Shown: one piece after another, positions 16,707-26,217 of the stretch | Layout of the letters: each line of letters begins with the position of its first letter | How positions within the stretch are numbered: the first letter of the stretch is position 1 | NCBI GenBank assembly: GCA_023458875.1 | Contig: JAEWXO010000093.1 | Span: forward strand, 16,050-80,049 | From: Bacillota bacterium | GTDB lineage: Bacteria; Bacillota; Clostridia; Oscillospirales; Ruminococcaceae | Length of the DNA stretch: 64,000 nucleotides | Direction: 5' to 3' | Program-made: the position numbers and the translations under genes | Notes under the pieces: model-generated | The model's input: only the letters and a program-made list of their open reading frames with translations | Told to the model about the DNA's origin: nothing | Databases searched by the model: none

Positions 16707-18182
16707 ATGATGAATTTTTCCGTTGAAGAAATCAAAGAAAATTTAAAAAAATACCAGATGGTTCCTGTATTTAGAGAAATATTTTCTGATACGCAAACAC
16801 CTGTCAGAATTTATAATCAGCTGAGCCAGGGACACAAGAACACTTTTATTCTTGAAAGTGTTGACAATAATCAGAAATGGGGAAGATATTCATTCATAGG
16901 TATTGACCCGAAGCTTGAAATAGTAATAAAAGACCATACTGCAAAGATTATATGCGGAAATTCATCCGAGGCAAAGACGGTTGATGATCCGATACAGTTT
17001 ATTTCAGACTATACAAAGAAAAACAAAATGCCAAAAATAGCAGATGCACCAGGTCTTATGGGAGGACTTGTCGGATATTTCGGGTATGACACAGTAAGAT
17101 ATATTGAAAATAAACTGACAGACACCCCCCATGACGATATCGGACTTGCGGACTGCAATCTTTTTCTCTATGATGAAATAATAGCATTTGACCATCTAAG
17201 CAGTAAAATAATTATAATTGAAAACATAAGATCAGACTCCCCTGATACAGTTGAAAAACAGCTGGATAACATTGACAAGAGGGTAAATTACATCTGTGAA
17301 AAAATTTCATCAGAAACAGAAATATCAAACCACAACGAAAACACAGAACCGTCAGAAATTTCATCAAATATTGACAAGGACCAATTCTGCAGAACTGTAA
17401 TGCAGGCAAAGGAGCATATCGTAAACGGTGATATATTCCAGATAGTTTTATCACAGAGATTTGAAATATCAAATCCGCCCGACAGCTTCTGCGTCTACAG
17501 AATGCTTCGTTCATCAAACCCTTCACCGTATCTCTATTATTTTAAAAATCCTGATTACTGCATAGCAGGTGCATCCCCTGAAATGCTTGTAAATGTCAAG
17601 GACCGCATCGTTACCACAAAGCCAATAGCCGGTACAATGCCACGAGGAAAAAATGAGGACGAAGACAAAAAAAATGCAGAGAAGCTTATTTCAGACCAAA
17701 AGGAATGCTCCGAGCACACAATGCTTGTTGACCTCGGAAGAAATGATATAGGAAAAGTTTCAGAATACGGAAGCGTAGAGGTTTCTGATTTCATGCATAT
17801 TGAACGCTATTCAAAGGTCATGCATATAGTTTCTGATGTTCACGGAAAATTAAGACCTGATAAAACATCCGTAGATGCCCTTATAGCAGTTATTCCTGCC
17901 GGTACACTTTCAGGTGCCCCTAAAGTACGTGCAATGGAGCTTATAGATAAATTTGAAAAAAACAAGCGATGCCTGTACGGCGGCACAATAGGTTATCTGG
18001 GGTTTGACGGAAATGTCGACACATGTATAGCGATAAGAACCGTACTTTTTAAAAATGACAAAGCATACATTCAGGCCGGTGCAGGCATTGTTGCAGACTC
18101 AGATCCTGAAAAAGAATACGTTGAAATCCATAATAAAGCCTCAGCCATGATAAATGCCGTAAAAGAAGCCGCAAAGCTGTAA
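16707..18182 (+). CDS. trpE: Anthranilate synthase component I
   Basis: 491 residues from ATG 16707 (GGAGGT 7 nt upstream). Converts chorismate to anthranilate with ammonia from the TrpG domain. The feedback-inhibition motif for tryptophan, ILES followed by a Ser in GRYSFIG, lies at about residues 45-60. The chorismate-binding C-terminal half includes TKPIAGTMPRG, LVDLGRNDIG and AVIPAGTLSGAPK. The reading frame extends back to 16605 but that part overlaps the attenuator and is not coding. It is separated from trpGD by 225 bp holding repeat copy 1, unusually long for this operon. Confidence 0.97.
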   Translation: MMNFSVEEIKENLKKYQMVPVFREIFSDTQTPVRIYNQLSQGHKNTFILESVDNNQKWGRYSFIGIDPKLEIVIKDHTAKIICGNSSEAKTVDDPIQFISDYTKKNKMPKIADAPGLMGGLVGYFGYDTVRYIENKLTDTPHDDIGLADCNLFLYDEIIAFDHLSSKIIIIENIRSDSPDTVEKQLDNIDKRVNYICEKISSETEISNHNENTEPSEISSNIDKDQFCRTVMQAKEHIVNGDIFQIVLSQRFEISNPPDSFCVYRMLRSSNPSPYLYYFKNPDYCIAGASPEMLVNVKDRIVTTKPIAGTMPRGKNEDEDKKNAEKLISDQKECSEHTMLVDLGRNDIGKVSEYGSVEVSDFMHIERYSKVMHIVSDVHGKLRPDKTSVDALIAVIPAGTLSGAPKVRAMELIDKFEKNKRCLYGGTIGYLGFDGNVDTCIAIRTVLFKNDKAYIQAGAGIVADSDPEKEYVEIHNKASAMINAVKEAAKL

Positions 18183-18220
18183 AGTAAATTAATTACTGAT
18201 TTATTAACATGTATCTGACT

Positions 18221-18317
18221 GTTACTGTTCAGCCATACCATAACAGTGATACGGATATATAAGCGAAGTCCAGGCGGCCGCAAAGCCTGGTCGAATCCGC
18301 AGATTCGAAACCCCTGC
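18221..18317 (+). repeat. Two-hairpin intergenic repeat, copy 1
   Basis: Core: CCAGGC-N9-GCCTGG (six-pair stem), then TCGAATC-CGCA-GATTCGA (seven-pair stem), preceded by the shared head GTTACTGTTCAGCCATACCA and followed by AAACCCCTGC. It sits between trpE and trpGD inside the operon. Other copies: 23487, 29881, 29981, 40018 (reversed) and 44625. Confidence 0.85.
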
Positions 18318-18407
18318 TAAACTCGTAATGACTGGATATTAACATCCGACTTAACCATAATATAAAACCAATAAAATAACCCCACTTATTATTGAAAGGA
18401 AAAAATC

Positions 18408-20051
18408 ATGATTATTATTATAGATAACTACGACTCATTTACCTATAACCTCTGTCAGCTTATAGGAACAATGTACAGCGATATAAGAGTATTCAGAAAT
18501 GACCAGATTTCGATTTCTGAAATAGAAACCATGAACCCTCAGGCAATAGTAATCTCTCCGGGTCCCGGCTACCCTTGCGATGCGGGAATATCTACAGAAG
18601 CTATAAAACATTTCAGCGGTAAAATTCCTTTGCTGGGTGTATGCCTCGGACATCAGGCAATAGTTGAGGCCTTTGGCGGAAAAATAATAAAAGCAACCGA
18701 GCTGATGCACGGAAAGTCGAGCAGGATAACTACTGATACAAAATCTGTATTGTTTTGTAATTTACCCGGACAGATAACCGCTGCACGATACCATTCACTG
18801 ATTGCCCAGAGCAGCAGCATGCCTCAGTGCCTGAAAGTCACAGCACATGACAGCTCCGGACAGATCATGGCAGTAGAACATAAGGAACACAAAACATACG
18901 GCCTTCAGTTTCATCCTGAATCAATACTTACTCAGGAAGGAAACATAATTATTGCAAACTTCTTAAATCAGATAGACGGAGTTACTGTTCCTGTAAATTA
19001 TGATTCAGGTATTGAAAAGGAAAAAACAGAACTTAAAAAATACATTTCAAAAATTGCCGATAAAAATCAGAGTCTCACAGTTAAAGAAGCATATGACGCT
19101 ATAATCTGCATAATGAAAAACGAAGCAACCGATGCACAGATCTCATCACTCCTTACTGCAATGAAAATGAAAGGCGAAACGATAGAGGAAATAACAGGAT
19201 TTGCAAAAGGAATGCGCGCAATGGCAACAGAAATTCACAGTTGCCGTGACTCAATTGATATAGTCGGTACAGGCGGCGATATGTCGGATACCTTCAATAT
19301 ATCAACAACCTCATCATTTGTAGTAGCAGCATGCGGAGCAAAAGTTGCAAAGCATGGAAACAGAAGCGTATCAAGCAAGAGCGGTGCAGCAGACATCCTT
19401 GAAAGTCTGGGAGTTAAAATAGCATCGGTACCGGAAGAATCGAAAAAAATTATTGATACAATAGGCATCTCATTCCTTTTTGCGCAGAGTTATCACAGCA
19501 GTATGAAATTTGTAGCGCCTACAAGGAAACAGACAGGCATAAGAACCATCTTCAATATTTTAGGGCCTTTGGCAAATCCGGCAAAATCCGAATATATTCT
19601 CCTTGGCACTTATTCAAAAGAGCTTTTAAAACCTATGGCGGAGGTCCTTATAAATCTAGGAATAAAACATGCTATGCTTGTACACGGAAATGACTGCCTT
19701 GACGAAATCTCTGTATGCGCATCTACAAGTATATGTGAAATAGCAGACGGCAAAATAAGCGAATATGAAATATCCCCTGAAGACTATGGAATACCGCTTG
19801 CATTAGGAGCTGATATTAAAGGTGGCACACCTGAAGAAAATGCACAGATCACACTTGATATTCTCTCAGGAAAGCTCAGAGGTCCAAAAAGAAATATCGT
19901 ACTTCTTAACTCCGCAGCCGCCCTGTACATCTATGGTAAAGCAGCATCAATCTCTGAAGGAATAAAGCTTGCCGAAAATGCCATCGACTCAGGTAAAGCA
20001 CTTGAAAAGCTCAATCAGCTTATATCACTTTCAAATAAAGGAGCAGCATAA
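18408..20051 (+). CDS. trpGD: Fused glutamine amidotransferase and anthranilate phosphoribosyltransferase
   Basis: 547 residues. Residues 1-195 are the TrpG amidotransferase, with the nucleophilic Cys in GVCLGHQA (about 80) and the His-Glu pair in QFHPES. Residues about 205-545 are TrpD, with the phosphoribosyl pyrophosphate loop GTGGD and KHGNRSVSSKSGAADILE. The fusion provides ammonia to TrpE and then attaches phosphoribose to anthranilate. Fused TrpGD is best known from enterobacteria but also occurs in Clostridia. ATG at 18408 follows GAAAGGA. The stop overlaps the trpC start by one base. Confidence 0.96.
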   Translation: MIIIIDNYDSFTYNLCQLIGTMYSDIRVFRNDQISISEIETMNPQAIVISPGPGYPCDAGISTEAIKHFSGKIPLLGVCLGHQAIVEAFGGKIIKATELMHGKSSRITTDTKSVLFCNLPGQITAARYHSLIAQSSSMPQCLKVTAHDSSGQIMAVEHKEHKTYGLQFHPESILTQEGNIIIANFLNQIDGVTVPVNYDSGIEKEKTELKKYISKIADKNQSLTVKEAYDAIICIMKNEATDAQISSLLTAMKMKGETIEEITGFAKGMRAMATEIHSCRDSIDIVGTGGDMSDTFNISTTSSFVVAACGAKVAKHGNRSVSSKSGAADILESLGVKIASVPEESKKIIDTIGISFLFAQSYHSSMKFVAPTRKQTGIRTIFNILGPLANPAKSEYILLGTYSKELLKPMAEVLINLGIKHAMLVHGNDCLDEISVCASTSICEIADGKISEYEISPEDYGIPLALGADIKGGTPEENAQITLDILSGKLRGPKRNIVLLNSAAALYIYGKAASISEGIKLAENAIDSGKALEKLNQLISLSNKGAA

Positions 20052-20833
20052 TGATTCTTGATGATATAATTGAAAAAAGGAAAATACAGCTTCAGCGTGA
20101 AAAAAATGAATTTTCTCTTGATAAAATTAAAAATATGGCTCTTTCGGTATCTGAAGATACAAGAAGCTTTAAAAAATCATTATCAGGCAGCGGAATATCG
20201 ATAATAGCAGAGGTAAAAAAATCATCACCCTCAAAATCAATAATATGCAGTGATTTCAGACCTGTGGAAATAGCTTCCGAATATGAAAAATCGGGTGCGG
20301 ATGCAGTTTCATGCCTTACCGAAGAATATTATTTTAACGGAAGCATCGGATATCTGAGCGAGATAAGGAAAGAAATAAAAATTCCGATACTCAGAAAGGA
20401 CTTTATCTTTGATGAATATCAGATATACCATTCTCGTGCAGCCGGGGCAGATGCTATACTGCTTATAGCATCAATACTTGACACACAGACACTTATACAT
20501 TTTAAAAAGCTTGCCTCTTCCCTTTCCCTTGACTGTCTTTTTGAAATTCACGATGAGGATGAACTTAAAAAAATTTTACCTGCAGAGCCTGAAATAATAG
20601 GTATCAACAACAGAAACCTGAAAGATTTCACTATTTCTCTAGGTACAACTGAGCGTCTTGCCCCGATGATTCCTGATAACTGCATCATTGTTTCCGAAAG
20701 CGGTATAAAAACAAACATTGATATGAAGCTTCTCCGTTCATACGGCACAGATGCAGTACTTATAGGTGAAACTCTTATGAAAACGACAGACAGAAAAGAA
20801 ACAATAGATTCACTGAGGAGAGATATTTTATGA
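20051..20833 (+). CDS. trpC: Indole-3-glycerol phosphate synthase
   Basis: 260 residues, a TIM barrel that closes the indole ring. Conserved motifs include IAEVKKSSPS near residue 53, a catalytic Lys in PILRKDFIFDEYQI and Glu/Asn in EIHDED and GINNRNL. The ATG overlaps the trpGD stop (ATAATG), and its own stop overlaps trpF by 4 nt. Full length for the family. Confidence 0.97.
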   Translation: MILDDIIEKRKIQLQREKNEFSLDKIKNMALSVSEDTRSFKKSLSGSGISIIAEVKKSSPSKSIICSDFRPVEIASEYEKSGADAVSCLTEEYYFNGSIGYLSEIRKEIKIPILRKDFIFDEYQIYHSRAAGADAILLIASILDTQTLIHFKKLASSLSLDCLFEIHDEDELKKILPAEPEIIGINNRNLKDFTISLGTTERLAPMIPDNCIIVSESGIKTNIDMKLLRSYGTDAVLIGETLMKTTDRKETIDSLRRDIL

Positions 20834-21456
20834 AAATAAAGCTTTGCGGCATAAAGCGTAAAGAAGATATTGAATATATAAATGAATTCAGGCCCGATTA
20901 TATAGGATTTATATTTGCACCTTCAGCAAGACAAATTACTCCTGAGCATGCAGCCACACTTAATAAAAATCTGTCAATAGGAATTAAGAGTGTCGGAATT
21001 TTTGTAAATGAACCGGTTGAAAACGTTGTAAGGGCAACTGAGATTTCGGGTACGGATGTAATACAGCTTCACGGTGATGAGGATAAGGAATATATAGATA
21101 ATCTCAAAAAACATACGGATAAAAAAATATTGAAAGCGGTGCGTTTGCAAAACTCCGATGACTTATATTCAGCTGACAGACTTGGCGCTGACTTTCTTCT
21201 CATAGACAGCTTCAAAGCTTCACAGTACGGGGGCACAGGAAAAACCGCTGACTGGAATGTTATAAAACATACTATTATATATACACCTTTTTTTCTTGCC
21301 GGGGGTATAAATACCGAAAATATCACGGAAGCAATTTCCTGTGTTGATCCTTATGGAATAGATATTTCAGGAGGTATAGAAACAAACGGTTTAAAAGACA
21401 GGGAGAAAATCAGAAAAATAATGAATATAGTTAATCCATACAGATTTGATTCGTAA
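20830..21456 (+). CDS. trpF: Phosphoribosylanthranilate isomerase
   Basis: 208 residues. Performs the Amadori rearrangement preceding TrpC. The catalytic Cys is in KLCGIKRKEDI (residue 5), and the catalytic Asp is in LLIDSFKASQYGGTG at about 120. It starts in a 4-nt overlap with trpC and is separated by 23 bp from trpB, which has its own AAAGGAAG ribosome binding site. Confidence 0.97.
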   Translation: MKIKLCGIKRKEDIEYINEFRPDYIGFIFAPSARQITPEHAATLNKNLSIGIKSVGIFVNEPVENVVRATEISGTDVIQLHGDEDKEYIDNLKKHTDKKILKAVRLQNSDDLYSADRLGADFLLIDSFKASQYGGTGKTADWNVIKHTIIYTPFFLAGGINTENITEAISCVDPYGIDISGGIETNGLKDREKIRKIMNIVNPYRFDS

Positions 21457-21479
21457 CACTCTGAAAGGAAGTAATATAC

Positions 21480-22673
21480 ATGAATAATAAAAAAGGCAGA
21501 TTCGGAGAATTCGGAGGGCAATATGTTCCCGAAACAGTCATGCATGCAGTAGATGAACTTGAAGCTGCATACAGGAAATATATAAATGACGAGGATTTCA
21601 ACACAGAACTGCGTAATCTGTTGAAACATTACGCCTCAAGGCCTTCAATTCTTTACTATGCAGATAAAATGACAAAGGATCTGGGCGGCGCAAAGATATA
21701 TATAAAGCGTGAAGACTTAAATCATACAGGCTCACATAAAATAAACAACGTTCTCGGCCAGCTTCTTCTTGCAAAAAAAATGGGTAAAAAAAGAATAATC
21801 GCCGAAACAGGTGCAGGTCAGCACGGAGTAGCAACGGCAACAGTTGCAGCTCTTATGGGCCTTGAATGTCAGGTGTACATGGGAAGAGAAGATACAGAGA
21901 GACAGTCACTCAATGTGTATAGAATGGAGCTTCTCGGAGCGAAAGTAACCCCTGTGGACAGTGGAACAAAAACATTAAAGGATGCGATAAATGAGGCTAT
22001 GCGTGACTGGTCCGCAAACTGTGAAAATACATTTTACTGCATAGGTTCAGTTATGGGACCGCATCCTTATCCTGAGATGGTAAGAAATTTTCAGAAAATA
22101 ATAAGTGAAGAAGCAAAACAACAGATAACAGAAGCAGAGGGAAAGCTTCCTGACTGTGTTATAGCATGTGTCGGAGGCGGCTCAAATGCAATGGGAATGT
22201 TCTATAATTTTATAAATGATAAAAGTGTAAGACTTATAGGTGCGGAAGCTGCCGGCAAAGGCATTGATACTGACTTTCATGCCGCAACAATAACAAAGGG
22301 TTCTACTGGAATATTTCACGGAATGAAATCACTTTTTCTTCAGAATGATGACGGTCAGATAGATCCTGTATATTCTGTCTCAGCCGGTCTTGACTATCCC
22401 GGAATAGGTCCTGAGCATGCAGACCTCTATAAAACAGGACGTGCAGAATATGTTGATATAACTGATGAAGAGGCTGTAAAAGCATTTGAATATTTATCGA
22501 GAACAGAAGGCATTATACCTGCCATTGAGTCAGCCCATGCAGTTGCTGCTGCAATTAAAGAAGCACCTAAAATGAAACAGACAGAGACAATTATAATCTG
22601 TCTTTCAGGCAGAGGAGACAAGGACGTATATCAGATTGCCAGATACAGAGGAGTGAATTTAAATGAGCAATAG
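21480..22673 (+). CDS. trpB: Tryptophan synthase beta chain
   Basis: 397 residues. PLP-dependent condensation of indole with serine. The PLP Lys lies in NHTGSHKINN at about residue 87, the phosphate-cradling loop GGGSNAMGMF at about 230, and the ETGAGQHG loop at about 109. The classical TrpB1 type that pairs with TrpA. Its last 11 nt overlap trpA. Confidence 0.98.
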   Translation: MNNKKGRFGEFGGQYVPETVMHAVDELEAAYRKYINDEDFNTELRNLLKHYASRPSILYYADKMTKDLGGAKIYIKREDLNHTGSHKINNVLGQLLLAKKMGKKRIIAETGAGQHGVATATVAALMGLECQVYMGREDTERQSLNVYRMELLGAKVTPVDSGTKTLKDAINEAMRDWSANCENTFYCIGSVMGPHPYPEMVRNFQKIISEEAKQQITEAEGKLPDCVIACVGGGSNAMGMFYNFINDKSVRLIGAEAAGKGIDTDFHAATITKGSTGIFHGMKSLFLQNDDGQIDPVYSVSAGLDYPGIGPEHADLYKTGRAEYVDITDEEAVKAFEYLSRTEGIIPAIESAHAVAAAIKEAPKMKQTETIIICLSGRGDKDVYQIARYRGVNLNEQ

Positions 22674-23457
22674 AATAGAAAAATGTCTTGAAAATCTTAA
22701 ATCAGAAAACAAAAAAGCACTTATAACATTTATTACAGCAGGATACGGCGGATATGAAATGACCGAGAAGGCTGTATTGACAATGGAAAAATCAGGTGCA
22801 GATATAATCGAATTAGGCATACCCTTTTCTGATCCTATAGCAGAAGGCGCTGTAATTCAGAATTCCAGCATGATGTCACTGCAAAGAGGAACAACACTTG
22901 AAGGAATTTTTCAGACAGTAAGAAACATACGTGCCAAAACAGATATACCTCTCATATTAATGATGTATATTAATAGTATATTCAGATACGGAAAAGAAGA
23001 GTTTTTTTCACAATGCGGAAAATGCGGAATTGACGGTGTAATCGTTCCTGATCTTCCGTTTGAAGAGCGTGATGAAATTTCAGAGCAGGCAGAAAAGAAT
23101 GATATTATTTCTGTAAGCCTTGTTGCCCCTACATCACATGAGAGAATTAAAAAAATCGTACCGGATTCCAGAGGCTTCATCTACTGTGTTTCATCAACCG
23201 GAGTAACAGGTATAAGGAACAGCTTCAAAACGGATTTTAAAGATTTTTTCTCTGAGATAAATAAATATTCAAAAGTTCCTGCTATGCTTGGTTTCGGCAT
23301 TTCTTCATCCGAACAGATAAAGGAAATAAAAAAATACTTTGACGGAGTAATAGTCGGCAGCGCAATAGTAAAGCTTATAAATGAAAAAAATCCTGAAGAA
23401 TCATTATCAGATATAAGCAGCTTCACTCTCGGACTAAGATATGCGTTGGATAATTGA
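22663..23457 (+). CDS. trpA: Tryptophan synthase alpha chain
   Basis: 264 residues. Cleaves indole-3-glycerol phosphate and channels indole to TrpB. The catalytic Glu is in IIELGIPFSDP at about residue 48. The second catalytic acid, Asp60 in the Salmonella enzyme, is Glu here (DPIAEG), a variant I recall from other Firmicutes. It starts inside trpB and is the last gene of the operon, followed by repeat copy 2 and a terminator. Confidence 0.97.
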   Translation: MSNRIEKCLENLKSENKKALITFITAGYGGYEMTEKAVLTMEKSGADIIELGIPFSDPIAEGAVIQNSSMMSLQRGTTLEGIFQTVRNIRAKTDIPLILMMYINSIFRYGKEEFFSQCGKCGIDGVIVPDLPFEERDEISEQAEKNDIISVSLVAPTSHERIKKIVPDSRGFIYCVSSTGVTGIRNSFKTDFKDFFSEINKYSKVPAMLGFGISSSEQIKEIKKYFDGVIVGSAIVKLINEKNPEESLSDISSFTLGLRYALDN

Positions 23458-23486
23458 TATTAACCGGTTATTTCATAAGAAAATCA

Positions 23487-23585
23487 GTAACTATTCAGCC
23501 ATATGTTTAAGCTACGGATATATGTCCGAAGGCCAAAGGCACTACCGGAAAGCCCGGTCGACCCGGCACAAGTCGAAATCCTTGT
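23487..23585 (+). repeat. Two-hairpin intergenic repeat, copy 2
   Basis: A diverged copy after trpA: head GTAACTATTCAGCCATA, then GCCCGGTCGAC and GTCGAAATCCTTG. The second stem is kept as TCGAC/GTCGA; the first is weak. Confidence 0.65.
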
Positions 23586-23622
23586 ACAAATTAATAACTT
23601 AACCGTAATTTAAAAATAGCCT

Positions 23623-23660
23623 AAAAAATGTCCCCGCCTTTTAAAGGTGAGGACATTTTT
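23623..23660. terminator. Terminator between trpA and the chemoreceptor gene
   Basis: AAAAAATGTCC (from 23623) pairs with GGACATTTTT (23651-23660), and an inner CCTTT/AAAGG stem extends it. A-run and T-run flanks make it usable in both directions for these convergent genes. Confidence 0.9.
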
Positions 23661-23677
23661 GCAGATTATAATTGCTT

Positions 23678-25888
23678 TTAATACTTATCGTCGTCAAGAT
23701 CTATTCGTAGCTGATCTGTATTTTTTGGTGGGTTATTCAATACTGTCTCCTGTTTTTTAACAGGTGGATTATTTTTTACTGCCCCTGCTGAAAAAGCACT
23801 TTTGTTTGCGTTAATTGTTTTTGGGAAATCAGGTACTGATGAATTTTTTCTGAAATCATAATTGGATTTCGGCGGATCTGTTTTTATGTTATTATTTCTT
23901 TGAGGTACCGTTAAATCATTTTTATCATTTACGAGTTTAAATTCGGAAACCTTTTTCTTAAGCATTACAGCCTGTCCTGAAAGCTCGTTGCTTGCCGCAG
24001 CGCTTTCTTCGGATGTAGATGAATTTGTCTGGACAACACCTGAAATATTTGATATCTCATCTGATATTTTTTCAACTGCAACTGACTGCTCGCTTGATGC
24101 AGCTTTTATCTGTGTTATTGATTTAAATACATTTCCTGTTTCATCATTTACCTTCTGAAGTGACTGTGCTGTCTTTTTGGCAAGCTCAGTACCTTTTCTG
24201 ATATTTTCAAGTGCGCCTTCTATAAGTACTGTTGTTTGTTTTGCTGCATCAGCACTTCTGGATGCAAGATTTCTTACTTCGTCTGAAACAACTGCAAAGC
24301 CTTTTCCTGCATTTCCTGCTCTTGCAGCCTCAACTGCTGCGTTTAGAGCAAGTATATTTGTCTGGAATGCTATATCATCAATTACTTTTATTATTTTGTG
24401 TATTTCTGATGATGATTCGTTGATTGCGTTAATTGCTACAAGCATCTTATCCATATGTTCATTGCTTTCGGTTACACCATTCTGTGCGTTCTGTACATAT
24501 TCACTTGCAGTCAATACACTTTCGGCATTGTTCTTTGCCTTCTGGGCAATATCATTTATTGAGACTGAAAGCTGTTCGATTGAATGCGCCTGCTGAACCG
24601 CACCCATTGACAACTGCTGAGCACCTGTTGCAACCTGTTCGGAACCGGCACTTACTTCATCAGCGGCAATTTTTATTGATTCAAATGTATTGTTCATTGA
24701 GTTGATTATTGTGACAATTGATTTTTTTATAGGAGCAAAACTACCGGCATAATCTTTATGTATAACGTTTCTGAAATCCCCTGAAGCAACAGCATCAAGA
24801 TTAAAGGTTATGTCGGCTATATAACTTCTAAGGTTATTAATTGTTTCTTTTAATCCCTGAGCCAATAAACCGATATCATCATGGCTTTCGTATTTAATAT
24901 TAACATCAAGGTTTCCTTTTGACAGTTCTACCGCTGCCTTTGACATTTCCTGAATCGGTCTTCCAAGATATTTTCTTATAAGACGTATCATTAAGAACGA
25001 AATAATCACCATTATTGCAAAAGTAAGAGTCAGAAATACTATCATACCTCTTTGTGTTGAAGCAATTGCATTATCTATTGAGTATCCGCAGAATATTGCA
25101 CCTATAACATTTTTGTCATTATCAAATATCGGTCTGTATTCAGCCATATATGATTTCTCAAGTATAATTGATTTTCCCTGATAAATCTGACCTTCGCCAA
25201 TAACCTTGGATGTAATATTCTGTACAAGCTTTGATTCGATATATGGCTTGTTATCCTTCAGAATACTTGTATTTCTTCTTTCATTGCCTACAAAAATTGT
25301 ATATTCAGCACCGGTTTTATCATGCATATCTTTTATATAGGGATAATAATCATAAAGATATTCTGCAACAACCGCACATATTATATTTCCCTTTTCATCC
25401 TTAATCGGGAAAGTTGCACGATAACTAATCTTTATATCATTTCCGCAATAATAATCAGCACTTGCATTACCTTTAAGTGCCTCAATCACATCATAAGAAG
25501 TTGCTTTGTTTTCATAACCTTCAACATAGGAATCGGCAATAACCTGTCCGCCAGTGTCTATTACCGCTATATGCCCGATATCATACATTTTCACATAATA
25601 ATCAGATACGGTTTTCATTTGCGCTGTCTGATTTTTTTCAAACAGCTCCCTGATATCTGAAATAATGTATTTATCAGATATCATATCATTAATAACTTTT
25701 TTATCATCTTCCATTTGCAAACTCATTGTATCCATATGACTCGAGCTTATATTCTGCAACTCCTGATTAATTGTCTTCTGATTCGTAACAGTAACAGAAA
25801 CCACTGCAGTAGAAACAGCTACTAATGTTGAGCATATTGATAATATCGCAATCTTTGCCCCGATTTTATTGATTTTCCCTATTTTCAT
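23678..25888 (-). CDS. Methyl-accepting chemotaxis protein with Cache-type sensor
   Basis: 736 residues from ATG 25888 (AGGGGTGAT upstream); an upstream in-frame start at 25945 is unlikely. First membrane segment at about 13-35, extracellular Cache-like domain at about 40-270, second segment at about 280-302, HAMP at about 303-360, and the signalling domain at about 390-670. The conserved hairpin tip includes AFQTNILALNAAVEAARAG. The C-terminal 70 residues are Asn/Pro/Lys-rich, and no tethering pentapeptide is seen. The ligand is unknown. It is divergent from fliM-fliY-cheY. Confidence 0.94.
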   Translation of the reverse strand: MKIGKINKIGAKIAILSICSTLVAVSTAVVSVTVTNQKTINQELQNISSSHMDTMSLQMEDDKKVINDMISDKYIISDIRELFEKNQTAQMKTVSDYYVKMYDIGHIAVIDTGGQVIADSYVEGYENKATSYDVIEALKGNASADYYCGNDIKISYRATFPIKDEKGNIICAVVAEYLYDYYPYIKDMHDKTGAEYTIFVGNERRNTSILKDNKPYIESKLVQNITSKVIGEGQIYQGKSIILEKSYMAEYRPIFDNDKNVIGAIFCGYSIDNAIASTQRGMIVFLTLTFAIMVIISFLMIRLIRKYLGRPIQEMSKAAVELSKGNLDVNIKYESHDDIGLLAQGLKETINNLRSYIADITFNLDAVASGDFRNVIHKDYAGSFAPIKKSIVTIINSMNNTFESIKIAADEVSAGSEQVATGAQQLSMGAVQQAHSIEQLSVSINDIAQKAKNNAESVLTASEYVQNAQNGVTESNEHMDKMLVAINAINESSSEIHKIIKVIDDIAFQTNILALNAAVEAARAGNAGKGFAVVSDEVRNLASRSADAAKQTTVLIEGALENIRKGTELAKKTAQSLQKVNDETGNVFKSITQIKAASSEQSVAVEKISDEISNISGVVQTNSSTSEESAAASNELSGQAVMLKKKVSEFKLVNDKNDLTVPQRNNNIKTDPPKSNYDFRKNSSVPDFPKTINANKSAFSAGAVKNNPPVKKQETVLNNPPKNTDQLRIDLDDDKY

Positions 25889-25967
25889 ATATATCACCCC
25901 TACACAATATTTGTGCTTTTTACTTAATCGTCCCAAATAAAACATCGCTTATTATGTCTTTTACACA

Positions 25968-25996
25968 ATTATAACACATATCTTTTAATACGTCAA
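25968..25996 (-). promoter_or_regulatory. Promoter of the chemoreceptor gene
   Basis: Minus strand: TTGACG (25996-25991), 17-bp spacer, TATAAT (25973-25968). Confidence 0.8.
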
Positions 25997-26119
25997 TGAT
26001 TTATAAAAGGAAAATTTTTTTTACATGTTTTATTAAATATAATTTCTTTATGAATTATGAACTTTTTATTAATTTATTATTAAGATTTATATTGTTCTAT
26101 GGAATTGCTAAACTATTTA

Positions 26120-26197
26120 TGATATAATACAAATATAACGATAAAAATAATATAAAAAAATTAGCTTTTTTAATAATTTTCTACGAATTAAATTCGT
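26120..26197 (+). promoter_or_regulatory. Possible fliM promoter and leader palindrome
   Basis: An extended -10 TGATATAAT (26120-26128) lacks a good -35 box. I see no flagellar sigma-28 consensus. A perfect 15-bp palindrome, ACGAATT-A-AATTCGT (26183-26197), lies just before the AAGAGGTG ribosome binding site. The rest of the 25889-26217 gap is AT-rich with nothing recognisable. Confidence 0.4.
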
Positions 26198-26217
26198 GTT
26201 AAGAGGTGAAAGCGTAC

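Noticed and set aside
24177..24596. Plus-strand frames opposite the chemoreceptor signalling domain
   Set aside because: Mirror frames of a compositionally biased helical coding region; no ribosome binding site.
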